This document shows, in pieces, positions 18,016 to 26,415 of a stretch of 64,000 nt of DNA. Where the stretch lies: assembly GCF_000069185.1 (NCBI RefSeq), contig NC_010397.1, positions 4,712,001-4,776,000 on the forward strand. Reading direction: 5' to 3'. The notes beneath the pieces are model-generated. The model did not search any database, had not been told where the DNA came from, and saw nothing but the letters and a program-made list of their open reading frames with translations. Both the position numbers and the translations under genes were made by a program. This DNA comes from Mycobacteroides abscessus ATCC 19977. GTDB lineage: Bacteria > Actinomycetota > Actinomycetes > Mycobacteriales > Mycobacteriaceae. How positions within the stretch are numbered: position 1 is the first letter of the stretch; each line of letters begins with the position of its first letter.

Positions 18016-19461
18016 TCAAGGGTTTTCGCCATTGAGCACGGCGTCAGACGGCCGACGCTGAGCCCATGGCCGCACGGCCTCGAAGGCTGCCGCTAGCCGC
18101 AGCACGTCGGCGTCTGCCCGGAGGCGGCCCACAATCTGCAAGCCGACGGGCACGCCATTCCTGGTGAACCCGACCGGTATGGAAATCGCCGGATTCGTCG
18201 TCATATTGAACGGATAGGTGAGGACCCACCCCATCAGCCGTTCCAGTAGCGGAGCGCCGGCCAGCACGGCGGGGCAGAACTCGTCATGACCGAAGGCTTG
18301 TGCCGTGGTGACGGGCGTGACGAGAAAGTCGAACCGGCGCAGGAATTCGCGCAATGTGTCGACCATCTTTCCCCTCGCCGCGTCCGCGCGCTGAACCTGA
18401 ACGGTGGTCAGCCGTGCGCCATCACGTATCACCTGGACAAGTTCCTGATCGACGTGGCCTGCCTGGTCATCCCAATTCGCGGCATCCAGTTTGCCCGCAT
18501 AGACCGGCCCCCACACACCTTCCCACATGGTCTTGGCAGGGTCCGTCCAGTCCGGGCGATCCTCCTCAACGGTCCAGCCCATCTCGACAAAGGCGATGAG
18601 CGCTTCTTCACAGATTCCTTGAATCTCGCTATCGCACTTGGATATACCAAGGTCCGGTGACCACGCCATGCGCCCAGATTCGATCGGCTGGTCCAGTGCA
18701 GCGAGGTAATCGACTCCATCCGACGGCAACGATAACGGGTCCTCATCGTCAAAGCCGGCCATCGTGGTGAGCATCAGCGCAGCATCCGCCACCGTCCTTG
18801 TGATCGGGCCGTGGAAGGCAAAGGTGTGAAAACGGCCCGCAAGCCGGGTTTGGGGAATACGGCCGAGGGAAGGCTTGAATCCGACCACGCCATTGAGGGC
18901 CGCCGGGATCCGGATAGAGCCGCCGCCATCGGTTCCCTGTGCGAGCTGGCCCATACCTGCCGCCACCGCCGCTCCCGCACCACTACTAGAGCCACCCGCG
19001 GTCATTCCCGGATGCCAAGGATTGCGCGTGGAACCGTAGAGGTGATTGTCGGAGCTGGCCTTGTACCCGCCCTCCGCGATATTCGTCTTTCCCAGGAACA
19101 AGCCCCCGGATGCCCTCAACCGAGCGGACACCGGCTCGTCGCGGTCTGCGACCATATCCTTGAAGGCCACGACTCCTGAGGTGACCGGTGTTGCCGCAAC
19201 TGCGCAAACCTCCTTGACACTGTACGGAATTCCGTACAGTGGAGGCAGAGTCGTGCGTTTGGTGAGGTCCTCGGTGAGCCTCCTGGCATCGCGCAGCACC
19301 TGCTCCGGGTTGTGAAAGACAAACGCGTTGAGCAACGGGTTGACCTTTTCGATCCGCCGCAGTACCGCGTCGGCGACCTCCATCGGCGTGATGTCGCGCG
19401 CAGCAATCCGTCGCGATAGCTCGACAGCTGTTGTCCAACATAGAGATTCGTCATCCGACAT
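18016..19461 (-). CDS. Amidase signature family hydrolase
   Basis: This 481-residue enzyme has the amidase signature, including GGSSSGAGAAVAAGMGQLAQ, then TDGGGSIRIPAALNGVVGFKPSLGRI. The catalytic Ser-cisSer-Lys triad is represented by YSVKEV (lysine), the SSSG serine and TDGGGS. The C-terminal NPAISIPVGFTRNGVPVGLQIVG is standard. The ATG at 19461 has GGGAG upstream, which is better supported than an ATG at 19479. With the PLP enzyme downstream and the FadR-type regulator upstream it forms a probable amide/amino-acid degradation unit. Confidence 0.9.
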   Translation of the reverse strand: MSDDESLCWTTAVELSRRIAARDITPMEVADAVLRRIEKVNPLLNAFVFHNPEQVLRDARRLTEDLTKRTTLPPLYGIPYSVKEVCAVAATPVTSGVVAFKDMVADRDEPVSARLRASGGLFLGKTNIAEGGYKASSDNHLYGSTRNPWHPGMTAGGSSSGAGAAVAAGMGQLAQGTDGGGSIRIPAALNGVVGFKPSLGRIPQTRLAGRFHTFAFHGPITRTVADAALMLTTMAGFDDEDPLSLPSDGVDYLAALDQPIESGRMAWSPDLGISKCDSEIQGICEEALIAFVEMGWTVEEDRPDWTDPAKTMWEGVWGPVYAGKLDAANWDDQAGHVDQELVQVIRDGARLTTVQVQRADAARGKMVDTLREFLRRFDFLVTPVTTAQAFGHDEFCPAVLAGAPLLERLMGWVLTYPFNMTTNPAISIPVGFTRNGVPVGLQIVGRLRADADVLRLAAAFEAVRPWAQRRPSDAVLNGENP

Positions 19462-19556
19462 CGCTATATCTCCCGTCACTACGAGTGCTCAAGTCATTGC
19501 CAGGCGGCACTCACTGCCCGTGCAGCAGTTGGCTGCACGAGGAAAAGACCCCAGCA

Positions 19557-20222
19557 TCAACGCATTCGCACATGCTGGAGCTGATCTGTCGCCAGTTCGA
19601 CAGCGCGCCGCGTACTTCCGTCTACGATCGCGTCAAAGAGCCACTGGTGGTGTTCTTGGTCATGCGGACGCTCTGCGCTACCCGCCAACAAAGCCAGCAT
19701 CGCCTCGCGCATCCGCACCGAGAACGAGTCGAACAGCTCGTCGAGTAGCGGATTGTGCACCGCGGCCACCACCGCCCGGTGGAACTCCAGGTCTGCGTCG
19801 ACATATTCGATATCGTCCCCCGCGGATTCCGCTTTTGCCCGTGCCACCAGCGCTCGACGGATAGCCGCCACATCGCTGCGGTTCCGCCGTTCGGCGGCCA
19901 GCCCTGCCGCCTGCACTTCCAGCAGGCGCCGAATCTCTACCACGGCATCGATTTCGGCCGCTGCGAGCACCCGATCCCATTGCCCCAGGGGCCGATCCGA
20001 TGTCACGAAAACGCCAGCTCCCTGGCGGGTCGAGACCAGCCCCTTGGTCTTGAGATCACGAATCGCCTCACGAACCGTTGCTCGGCTGACGCCAAATTCT
20101 TCGCAGAGGGCCACCTCTCCGGGCAGTTTGGCGCCGGTCGACCAGCGCCCGTCACCTATCTGCGCGGCCAAGATGTTGGCTACCTGCTCTGCCAGCGATT
20201 GCGAAGACAGCCTGGGGTGCAT
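19557..20222 (-). CDS. GntR/FadR-family regulator
   Basis: The 221-residue protein has an N-terminal winged helix (QVANILAAQIGDGRWSTGAKLPGEVALCEEFGVSRATVREAIRDLKTKGLVSTRQGAGVFV) and a C-terminal FCD helical domain with the conserved DADLEFHRAVVAAVHNPLL metal/ligand motif. A FadR-type palindrome lies 24 bp upstream of its start. It sits upstream of and in the same direction as the amidase and PLP genes, which are its most likely targets. Confidence 0.88.
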   Translation of the reverse strand: MHPRLSSQSLAEQVANILAAQIGDGRWSTGAKLPGEVALCEEFGVSRATVREAIRDLKTKGLVSTRQGAGVFVTSDRPLGQWDRVLAAAEIDAVVEIRRLLEVQAAGLAAERRNRSDVAAIRRALVARAKAESAGDDIEYVDADLEFHRAVVAAVHNPLLDELFDSFSVRMREAMLALLAGSAERPHDQEHHQWLFDAIVDGSTRRAVELATDQLQHVRMR

Positions 20223-20245
20223 ACCAAGAAGGTTACATGCTTACC

Positions 20246-20262
20246 AGGTTGTCAGACAACCT
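20246..20262. promoter_or_regulatory. FadR-subfamily operator
   Basis: AGGTTGTCAGACAACCT is a perfect 17-bp palindrome whose core TTGTCAGACAA fits the TnGTnnnACnA consensus bound by FadR-subfamily GntR regulators. It lies 24 bp upstream of the GntR start codon. Confidence 0.75.
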
Positions 20263-20371
20263 CCTCCCGCGTGCGGTGCCATGCGCGATGCGGCCAGCCC
20301 GATACACGATCGGCTCGTCCCATCTGCTGGCACAATGACAAGGAGCGACGATCTCCCACCGAAGGACCGCT

Positions 20372-20596
20372 ATGCGCAGCGTTTTTGACATCCGCAATGT
20401 CATCGCTGCGCTACTGGGCAGCTTCGGCCTGATTCTCATCGGTGTTGGTATCCACGACGCGTCGGCGCACAACCTCGCCAAGGCGGGCGGCAACGTCAAT
20501 CTGTGGACCGGCATCGCTCTGACCGTTGTCGCGGCCGCCTGCGTGGCGTGGGCGGTGCGGCGACCGATACAGGACGACACATCCGACGAGTCCTAG
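20372..20596 (+). CDS. Small two-helix membrane protein
   Basis: This 74-residue protein has two hydrophobic helices (VIAALLGSFGLILIGVGI and LWTGIALTVVAAACVAWAV) joined by a short loop and an acidic C-terminal tail (DDTSDES). No function is known to me. Its composition and the ATG at 20372, preceded by GAAGGA, support a real gene. It stands alone, 128 bp before the MpaB gene. Confidence 0.65.
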   Translation: MRSVFDIRNVIAALLGSFGLILIGVGIHDASAHNLAKAGGNVNLWTGIALTVVAAACVAWAVRRPIQDDTSDES

Positions 20597-20677
20597 CTCC
20601 TCCAAATCTGCGGCCGATCGATGGCCCGCCGATCGATAACACGCTGGCCTTGCGCCGGAGACGAGCCGTGGTACCGT

Positions 20678-20705
20678 TTGGCACAAGTTCACATGTTTGT
20701 GCCAA
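20678..20705. promoter_or_regulatory. 28-bp inverted repeat, candidate TetR operator
   Basis: TTGGCACAA (20678-20686) and TTGTGCCAA (20697-20705) are perfect inverted arms across 10 bp. They lie just before the ribosome binding site of the MpaB-type gene, whose operon partner encodes a TetR regulator. Confidence 0.65.
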
Positions 20706-20723
20706 CGAGTCAGGGAGGTCGTC

Positions 20724-21653
20724 GTGGTCGATCAGAGTGCCCTCACGCTGGATGAAGGTTTACGCGAGGCAATCCCCATGCCCGTCGAGGACAAGCCTGA
20801 CGAGCCGTCGTTGCGCCTAGGCGCGGATTCCCTGGTGTGGAAGTTCTACGGCGACATTCGCGGCGTGCTCGGATTCCAGCGGCTGGCAGGCACCGAGAAC
20901 TGCATCGAACAGCTGGGTAAGGCGGTCGAAGACCATTCGGTGATCTTCACCGACACCATCGGCCGCGCCCGCCGCTCCGGCCCGCCCATCATGAAGACCA
21001 TCTATTCGGCAGATCCGCAGAAGTGGGGCCGGATGGTGCGCGATTTCCATAAGCCGATCACCGGAACCATCAGTGACGGCACTCGCTACCATGCCCTCAA
21101 TCCGGAGCTCTTCTATTGGGCTCATGCCACTTTCGTCGATCAGGTGCTCTACATCACCGACACCTTCATCCGTCGGCTCTCCTACGAGGAAAAAGTTCGG
21201 ATCTTCGAAGAGAGCAAGGTCTGGTACAGCCTCTACGGCGTCAGCGCCCGCAATCAGCCGCAGACATACGACGAATTCGTCACCTACATGGAGAGCATGT
21301 TCGACCGGTTCGTCCCGACCAAGACCATTCTGTACGCGACCGGCTACATCCGTCAGGGCCTGCCCGGGCCACGGCAGATTCCCAGGCCGCTGTGGAAGGT
21401 GCTGTCGGCACCGTTGAATGCCTTCATCCGCACGGTCGTCGTCGGAACGCTGCCGCCACAAATGAAGGACGTCTGCCGCCTGCAGTGGAGCGACAAGAAG
21501 GAACGTAATTTCCGCCGGTTCGCGGCGTTGATGCGGGCGTTGAACCCCGTGTTCAACCGGCTCCCGGTGCGCTGGCTGTATCTGCCGTGGGCCGCCGAAG
21601 GCTGGAAGCGCGAGGGAGTGGACCCCCGGCCGCTACACAACCGGGTGGCATGA
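20724..21653 (+). CDS. MpaB-type oxygenase (DUF2236)
   Basis: The 309-residue protein matches the DUF2236/latex-clearing-protein-related family, presumed heme-dependent oxygenases. Family-typical stretches are HALNPELFYWAHATFVDQVLY near residue 130 and RLQWSDKKERNFRRFAALMRA near the C terminus. I use the GTG at 20724, seven bases after GGGAGG; the open frame extends to 20697 but would run over the operator. The gene overlaps the TetR gene by 4 bp, so enzyme and regulator are co-expressed. The substrate is unknown. Confidence 0.82.
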   Translation: MVDQSALTLDEGLREAIPMPVEDKPDEPSLRLGADSLVWKFYGDIRGVLGFQRLAGTENCIEQLGKAVEDHSVIFTDTIGRARRSGPPIMKTIYSADPQKWGRMVRDFHKPITGTISDGTRYHALNPELFYWAHATFVDQVLYITDTFIRRLSYEEKVRIFEESKVWYSLYGVSARNQPQTYDEFVTYMESMFDRFVPTKTILYATGYIRQGLPGPRQIPRPLWKVLSAPLNAFIRTVVVGTLPPQMKDVCRLQWSDKKERNFRRFAALMRALNPVFNRLPVRWLYLPWAAEGWKREGVDPRPLHNRVA

Positions 21654-22234
21654 CCACACTGTTGAGGGTGACGACCAGCGCGCCGCCCACAGACGCCGTC
21701 CTCGATGCCGCGCGCACCGAGTTCGAACGGCACGGGATGCGGCGGGCAAACATGGATGCCATCGCCCGACGGGCCGGGGTGAGTCGTCGTACCCTCTATC
21801 GCCGCTTTCCTACCAAGGAAGCACTGTTCGAGCATCTCATCGAGGCAGAGAGCATCACCGTCTTCGGCCAGCTCGCCGTCGCCGCCAATGGGCAGGACGC
21901 ACCAGGCGCCATCGTTGAGTGCTTCACCCTGGCCATGCGATTGATCACCGAAAGTCGGTTGGCGGGCACCATCATCGAAAACGAGCCCGAGCTGGTCATC
22001 GGGCTCAACACCCCGTCCGGAGACAAAGCCATCGTGCGTGCCAGCGCACTGGTGGCCTCCAGCCTGCGACACAGCGGCGCCACGATGCCCGACGATGCCG
22101 TCCTCGCGGTATCGGAAATACTTGTGCGCCTTGTTGGTTCATTGCTGACTAATCGCGCCGGCGTTCTCGACATCACCGATACCGCCGCAGTCAGGCACTA
22201 CGCCCAGACCTACCTGGCCCGTTTGGTGTGGTGA
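21650..22234 (+). CDS. TetR-family regulator coupled to the MpaB-type oxygenase
   Basis: The 194-residue protein has a typical helix-turn-helix (AVLDAARTEFERHGMRRANMDAIARRAGVSRRTLYRRFPTKEALFEHLI) and a helical ligand domain. Its ATG overlaps the stop codon of the oxygenase gene. It most likely represses this operon at the inverted repeat at 20678-20705. Confidence 0.88.
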   Translation: MTTLLRVTTSAPPTDAVLDAARTEFERHGMRRANMDAIARRAGVSRRTLYRRFPTKEALFEHLIEAESITVFGQLAVAANGQDAPGAIVECFTLAMRLITESRLAGTIIENEPELVIGLNTPSGDKAIVRASALVASSLRHSGATMPDDAVLAVSEILVRLVGSLLTNRAGVLDITDTAAVRHYAQTYLARLVW

Positions 22235-22296
22235 GCGGCCATCCGCCCGACAGTGCAGAAACTGACTAGGGGTCGGGATCTGACTAAACTGCCTGC

Positions 22297-22935
22297 ATGG
22301 CTACCCGGCGGCAGATGTACGCAGAACAGACTCGTTCCGACCTTCTGGACTCCGCGCGCCGGCATTTCACCACCACCGGCTACAACAGCGTGACCGTCGA
22401 CGACATCGTCAGCAGCATCGAGGTCAGCAAGGGCACGTTCTACTACCACTTCTCCGACAAGCAGGCGATGTTCACCGCCCTGCTCACCGAATGTCTCACC
22501 GAGACCGCCGACACTGTCACCACCGGCATCCGGCTGCTGGACAAGCCCGGCGCGAACGGACCGCAGGTCGCGGCGACGTCCGCGTGGGTCTACTTGTCCA
22601 GGTCTCTGCACGACAGGACATACCGGGAACTCATGCGCCAGGCTCCGATGGTGCTCGGCGAAGAGACTTATCGTCACATCGATGAGACCATCGTGTTGCC
22701 GCCGTTGGTCACACTGATGGATACCCTTGCTGCCCGTGGTGAGCTCAAGGCCGGCGTCCACACGCATATGGCCGCCCGCATGCTGATGACCATGTTCGTC
22801 ACGGCCAACAGCATCATCGCCGAATCCGACGATCCCGCAACAACAATGACAGAAGTCGCCGACACGATCGCCACCATGTTCAGTGGGATCGTGCTCGGCG
22901 ACGTCCCCCTGTCACGTGCGGCCGCTAACGGATAG
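22297..22935 (+). CDS. TetR-family regulator
   Basis: This 212-residue regulator starts MATRRQMYAEQTRSDLLDSARRHF and carries the helix-turn-helix VTVDDIVSSIEVSKGTFYYHFSDKQAMFTALL. The C-terminal domain is all helical. Its 3' end overlaps the convergent SRPBCC gene by 11 bp. CTGACTA half-sites upstream of its own start resemble the arms of the 30-bp palindrome in front of the SRPBCC gene, so it may regulate both. Confidence 0.88.
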   Translation: MATRRQMYAEQTRSDLLDSARRHFTTTGYNSVTVDDIVSSIEVSKGTFYYHFSDKQAMFTALLTECLTETADTVTTGIRLLDKPGANGPQVAATSAWVYLSRSLHDRTYRELMRQAPMVLGEETYRHIDETIVLPPLVTLMDTLAARGELKAGVHTHMAARMLMTMFVTANSIIAESDDPATTMTEVADTIATMFSGIVLGDVPLSRAAANG

Positions 22936-23479
22936 TCAGGCCCAGCAGCGCCCGCTGAAAAGGGCGTACCGCGAATGCTGTCCAGCGCAACGGTAACCAA
23001 CCGACCCATTTCGGCGTGACAGCCACGGTCCAACGTACCTGCACCTTGTTTCCCTCGGCAGCGAACTCCCATCGTTCGCCAAAGGCGTTGATCAGCAGCG
23101 GAATCGAAATACCCGTCCCAATCGTCACCAGCTTGCGACCCGCCTCGTTATGCACCGCCTTTTCGGTGAAGGCGAGCAGTGGCGTGCGGGTGACACCCCG
23201 GTCTGCCGACCAAACCGGGCCGGAGACAAAAGGAATCGAGTCCAGATAGCCACCCTCCGAGACCTGGGCCCACACCCGCTCGACAGGACCGGGCACGCTG
23301 ATTTGTGCGGTTACCGCGAATGACGCCGCCTTGTCGAAGAAATCCGGGTCCGGCATGGTTACTCCGAAGCGGCGCGGCCCACCGTCGCCGGAAGCCAGGG
23401 CGAACAACACCGCCGCACCCAGCAAGGCTCCGATGGCCACGGCGCCCACGACGATCCCTACCAGCACGGGTGTGGACAT
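22925..23479 (-). CDS. Membrane-anchored SRPBCC-fold protein
   Basis: The 184-residue protein begins with a membrane segment (VLVGIVVGAVAIGALLGAAVLFALA). It continues into an SRPBCC/START-like lipid-binding domain, with FAVTAQISVPGPVERVWAQVSEGGYLDSIPFVSG and KVQVRWTVAVTPKWVGWLPLRW. Such proteins bind hydrophobic ligands; no catalytic function is evident. AAGGAGGAG lies just before the start. Its promoter region contains a 30-bp near-perfect palindrome, so its expression is probably tightly repressed. Confidence 0.78.
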   Translation of the reverse strand: MSTPVLVGIVVGAVAIGALLGAAVLFALASGDGGPRRFGVTMPDPDFFDKAASFAVTAQISVPGPVERVWAQVSEGGYLDSIPFVSGPVWSADRGVTRTPLLAFTEKAVHNEAGRKLVTIGTGISIPLLINAFGERWEFAAEGNKVQVRWTVAVTPKWVGWLPLRWTAFAVRPFQRALLGLTIR

Positions 23480-23502
23480 ACTCCTCCTTGAGTAAGAATC
23501 AG

Positions 23503-23532
23503 TTGCTAACTGACTCGTGAGTCAGTTAGCAA
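23503..23532. promoter_or_regulatory. 30-bp palindrome, TetR-type operator
   Basis: Two perfect 14-bp arms, TTGCTAACTGACTC and GAGTCAGTTAGCAA, flank a 2-bp centre (GT). The site lies 24-53 bp upstream of the SRPBCC start. The CTGACT element recurs upstream of the TetR gene at 22297. Confidence 0.8.
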
Positions 23533-23638
23533 GCTAGACCACCTACCTGCGCTCACAGAAGGGCATCGCGGGAACTTAGTGACGGTGCCCAGCCCGGACA
23601 CCAAATTCCTGGGGCCGACCCCCGCACCGCAACCCCTG

Positions 23639-24541
23639 CTAGTTCAATAACCGATCGCCCGCACGCAGCAAAGCGCTCGGGACTTCATGGCCGACCACCT
23701 CTTGCACTATCTGTGCGGCCGCTATCGCGGCATCGAGATTGATGTCGACGTTCACATCGCTATCCCGCAACAGGTAAGCGAGATCCTCGGTGGCGATATT
23801 GCCGGTCGCGCCCGGTGCGAAAGGACAACCGCCCAGCCCCCCAATCGACGAGTCGAGGCGCGTTACTCCGGATTGCACGGCGGCATACGCGCTGGCCAAG
23901 CCGGACCCACGGGTGTTGTGGAAATGTGCGCCCAGCGGTGCGTCGCCGATGATCGACCTTACAGCCGCAATCAGATTCGCCACACGACGCGGGGTGGCGG
24001 TGCCGATGGTATCGGCCAGGGCGTAGCGATCCGCACCCCAATCCCGAGCCCTCTGCATGATGTCCAGAACCCTCTTCTGGGCGGTCGGACCGTCGAAGGG
24101 GCAGTCCCAGGAACAGGCGACGATCACTTCCACCGTCGCGTCCGCACCACGTGCCAATGTCACGATCTCCTGGATACGTGCAATCGCCTCCGCGCTGCTG
24201 ATTCCAACGTTGGCGCGGCTGTGTCCGTCCGCGGCCGAGACCACATACTCCAGCGAGGTAAACCCCGCCGCCAGCGCACGCTTGGCACCGTTGGGGCTGG
24301 CGACAAGTGCCGAGAACTCGATATCCGGATAGTGGTGCAACTGCGCCGCAAGCTCGGCGGCGTCGGCCAACGCCGGCATTTTGGTGGGTGACACAAATGC
24401 GGTGGCCTCGACCTCACGCACCCCTGTCGCCGCGACCGCCTCCAGCAGTTTGAGTTTATCCGCCAACGCGATAGGTGTCTCCAGTTGCAGGCCGTCCCGC
24501 AGCAACACCTCGCGGATGCTGACGTGCTCAGGCAGACTCAT
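23639..24541 (-). CDS. Hydroxymethylglutaryl-CoA lyase
   Basis: This 300-residue DRE-TIM metallolyase should cleave HMG-CoA, or a related 3-hydroxy-3-methylacyl-CoA, to acetyl-CoA and acetoacetate. It begins with the metal/substrate motif IREVLLRDGLQLE and has ADTIGTATPRRV, HFHNTRGSGLASAYAA and the family signature GGLGGCPFAPGATGNIATEDL with the catalytic cysteine. Its ATG overlaps the CoA-transferase stop by 4 bp. Together these suggest breakdown of a branched acyl-CoA, as in leucine or isoprenoid catabolism. Confidence 0.9.
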   Translation of the reverse strand: MSLPEHVSIREVLLRDGLQLETPIALADKLKLLEAVAATGVREVEATAFVSPTKMPALADAAELAAQLHHYPDIEFSALVASPNGAKRALAAGFTSLEYVVSAADGHSRANVGISSAEAIARIQEIVTLARGADATVEVIVACSWDCPFDGPTAQKRVLDIMQRARDWGADRYALADTIGTATPRRVANLIAAVRSIIGDAPLGAHFHNTRGSGLASAYAAVQSGVTRLDSSIGGLGGCPFAPGATGNIATEDLAYLLRDSDVNVDINLDAAIAAAQIVQEVVGHEVPSALLRAGDRLLN

Positions 24542-25737
24542 AGCACCCCTTCCGCCCGTAGCCGCTCGATATCTTGGGCGCTCTTGCCGAGCAGCCCCAC
24601 ATAGACGTCGTCGTTGTCTTGTCCCGGGCGTGCCGGTCCGGCATTTCGGACTCCGCCCGGCGACTCCGATAGCACCGGCACCACGCCCGGTCCCAGTACC
24701 GAGCGGCCGAGTCGTTCATCGAAGTGCTCGACGAGCATCTCCCGTGCCTTGAGCTGCGGGTCCTGCACCACATCGGCGACCGTGTTGATGGGACCGGCGA
24801 TCACCCCGGCTGCGCTCAGCACATCGATGATGTCCGTGGGCAGCCGTTGTGCCGCCCACTGGGCGATTATCGCATCCAGATCGTCTTGATTACGTCCTCG
24901 GGCAACGTGATTGGCGAATCGCGCGTCGGAGCTGAGTTCGGGCCGGCCCATCGCCTCGCACAGCCTGCGGAAGACGGTGTCCTGGTTGGCGGCGATCACC
25001 ACCCAACTACCGTCGGCGCTCTGGTAGATGTTCGACGGCGCGATGCCCTCCAATCGGGTCCCCGAAGGCCCCCGAACCACCCGACCTACGTCGTAGTCGG
25101 GGATGGTGGATTCCTGTACCGCCAAACAGCTCTCGGTCAGCGCCGCATCGACGACCTGGCCCCGTCCCGTGACGGTACGCCGGTACAGGGCGGCAAGCGC
25201 ACCCTGGGCTGCGAACATACCCGCGAGGGTGTCGCCGATCGACAGCGCCATCCGGGGCGGCGGCCCGCCAGGAAATCCGTTGAGATGCCGCAGACCGCTG
25301 GCGGCCTCGGCGACCGACGCGTATCCGGCCTTGTGCGCGTCAGGACCGGTCTGCCCATAACCGGATACCCGAACCAGAATGATCCCCTTGTTTCGCTGCG
25401 CCAGGACGTCGTAGCCCAGACCCCACCGCTCCAGGGTGCCGGGCCGGAAATTCTCGACGATCACGTCCGACTTGTCGACGAGATCGAGAAACAGGGCCCG
25501 TCCCGCCTCGGTCCGCAGATCCAGCGTGATGGCCTTCTTATTGCGCGCGTGCACCGTCCAAAACACGTGATGTCCGTCGACCTCGGCCTGCCCCCATGTT
25601 CGTAGCGGATCCGGCGCCCCGGGCGGCTCGATCTTGAGCACCTCGGCCCCCATGTCTCCGAGTAGGCGACCAGCGAAAGGCCCGGCGATCAGGGTGCCCA
25701 GTTCCAGCACCCGGATCCCATCAAGAGCACCCGTCAT
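24538..25737 (-). CDS. Family III CoA-transferase (CaiB/BaiF)
   Basis: This 399-residue protein shows the CaiB/BaiF N terminus LDGIRVLELGTLIAGPFAGRLLGDMGAEVLKIEPPGAPDPLR, the VIVENFRPGTLERWGLGYDVL segment, and SIGDTLAGMFAAQGALAALY following the catalytic aspartate. It moves CoA between organic acids. I use the ATG at 25737, because alignment of the family starts there; an in-frame ATG exists at 25776. It is the first gene of a pair with the HMG-CoA lyase, so a hydroxymethylglutaryl or itaconyl-type acid is a reasonable substrate, by inference. Confidence 0.88.
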   Translation of the reverse strand: MTGALDGIRVLELGTLIAGPFAGRLLGDMGAEVLKIEPPGAPDPLRTWGQAEVDGHHVFWTVHARNKKAITLDLRTEAGRALFLDLVDKSDVIVENFRPGTLERWGLGYDVLAQRNKGIILVRVSGYGQTGPDAHKAGYASVAEAASGLRHLNGFPGGPPPRMALSIGDTLAGMFAAQGALAALYRRTVTGRGQVVDAALTESCLAVQESTIPDYDVGRVVRGPSGTRLEGIAPSNIYQSADGSWVVIAANQDTVFRRLCEAMGRPELSSDARFANHVARGRNQDDLDAIIAQWAAQRLPTDIIDVLSAAGVIAGPINTVADVVQDPQLKAREMLVEHFDERLGRSVLGPGVVPVLSESPGGVRNAGPARPGQDNDDVYVGLLGKSAQDIERLRAEGVL

Positions 25738-25860
25738 CCCAGTGACGCTACCGGCGAACCAATTGGCCGTCGACATCGTGTAACCACCGGCGCTACTTCA
25801 TTCCAGGACAGGCATCCGGCTGCCCTGGAAAGAAGTTTGGGGACGGGGCAACCGACGGTG

Positions 25861-26415
25861 ATGACACAGCGTGATCCCACCACCCGGCGCGGCTTGCGGG
25901 CCGTATCGTCGGGCGGCGATCACTATGCGGACTGGCAGTCCGTGTACGAAGACAATGCCGTATGGATATACCGCACGATCTACGCACGGGTAGGCAACAA
26001 GCCCGACGCCGAGGACCTGACCGCCGAGGTCTTTCTTGCCGCGCTACGCCCGTTGCGCCTCACTGTCACCAAGGCCGAAGTGCGGGCCTATCTGCGAACG
26101 ACGGCTCGTACCGTCCTCGCCGCACACTGGCGCGAGACACTGGGACGCGAGATCACCTCGATCCCCGACACGCAGGACATCGCCGACCAACCCCCCGAGG
26201 CCGATGAGCCCATCAGCACCGCCCCGGAACATGCCAGAGCAGTCTTGGCTGCCCTGCCGGAAAACTATCGTCGAATTCTGGAACTGCGCTTCCTGCAATG
26301 CTGTTCGATCAAGGAGTCAGCCGCGAGGATTGGTACCACCGTCGCCAACGCCAAGGTGCTGCAGCATCGGGCATTGCGCCTGGCCGCCCAGATCAACGAC
26401 CAGGACGCGTCATGA
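25861..26415 (+). CDS. ECF RNA polymerase sigma factor
   Basis: The 184-residue protein has region 2 (WQSVYEDNAVWIYRTIYARVGNKPDAEDLTAEVFLAALRPL) and region 4 (LAALPENYRRILELRFLQCCSIKESAARIGTTVANAKVLQHRALRLAA). It has no C-terminal extension. The start may be ATG 25861 or a TTG at 25837; I choose the ATG because GGGGACGGGGC precedes it at a usable distance. It overlaps the Rieske gene by 4 bp. The gene in this position is normally an anti-sigma factor, which makes the Rieske protein the candidate for that role. Confidence 0.85.
   Translation: MTQRDPTTRRGLRAVSSGGDHYADWQSVYEDNAVWIYRTIYARVGNKPDAEDLTAEVFLAALRPLRLTVTKAEVRAYLRTTARTVLAAHWRETLGREITSIPDTQDIADQPPEADEPISTAPEHARAVLAALPENYRRILELRFLQCCSIKESAARIGTTVANAKVLQHRALRLAAQINDQDAS

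Noticed and set aside
16707..18035. 442-codon open frame on the plus strand
   Set aside because: It is the exact antisense of the PLP enzyme gene, and its translation is His/Arg-rich with no known domain.
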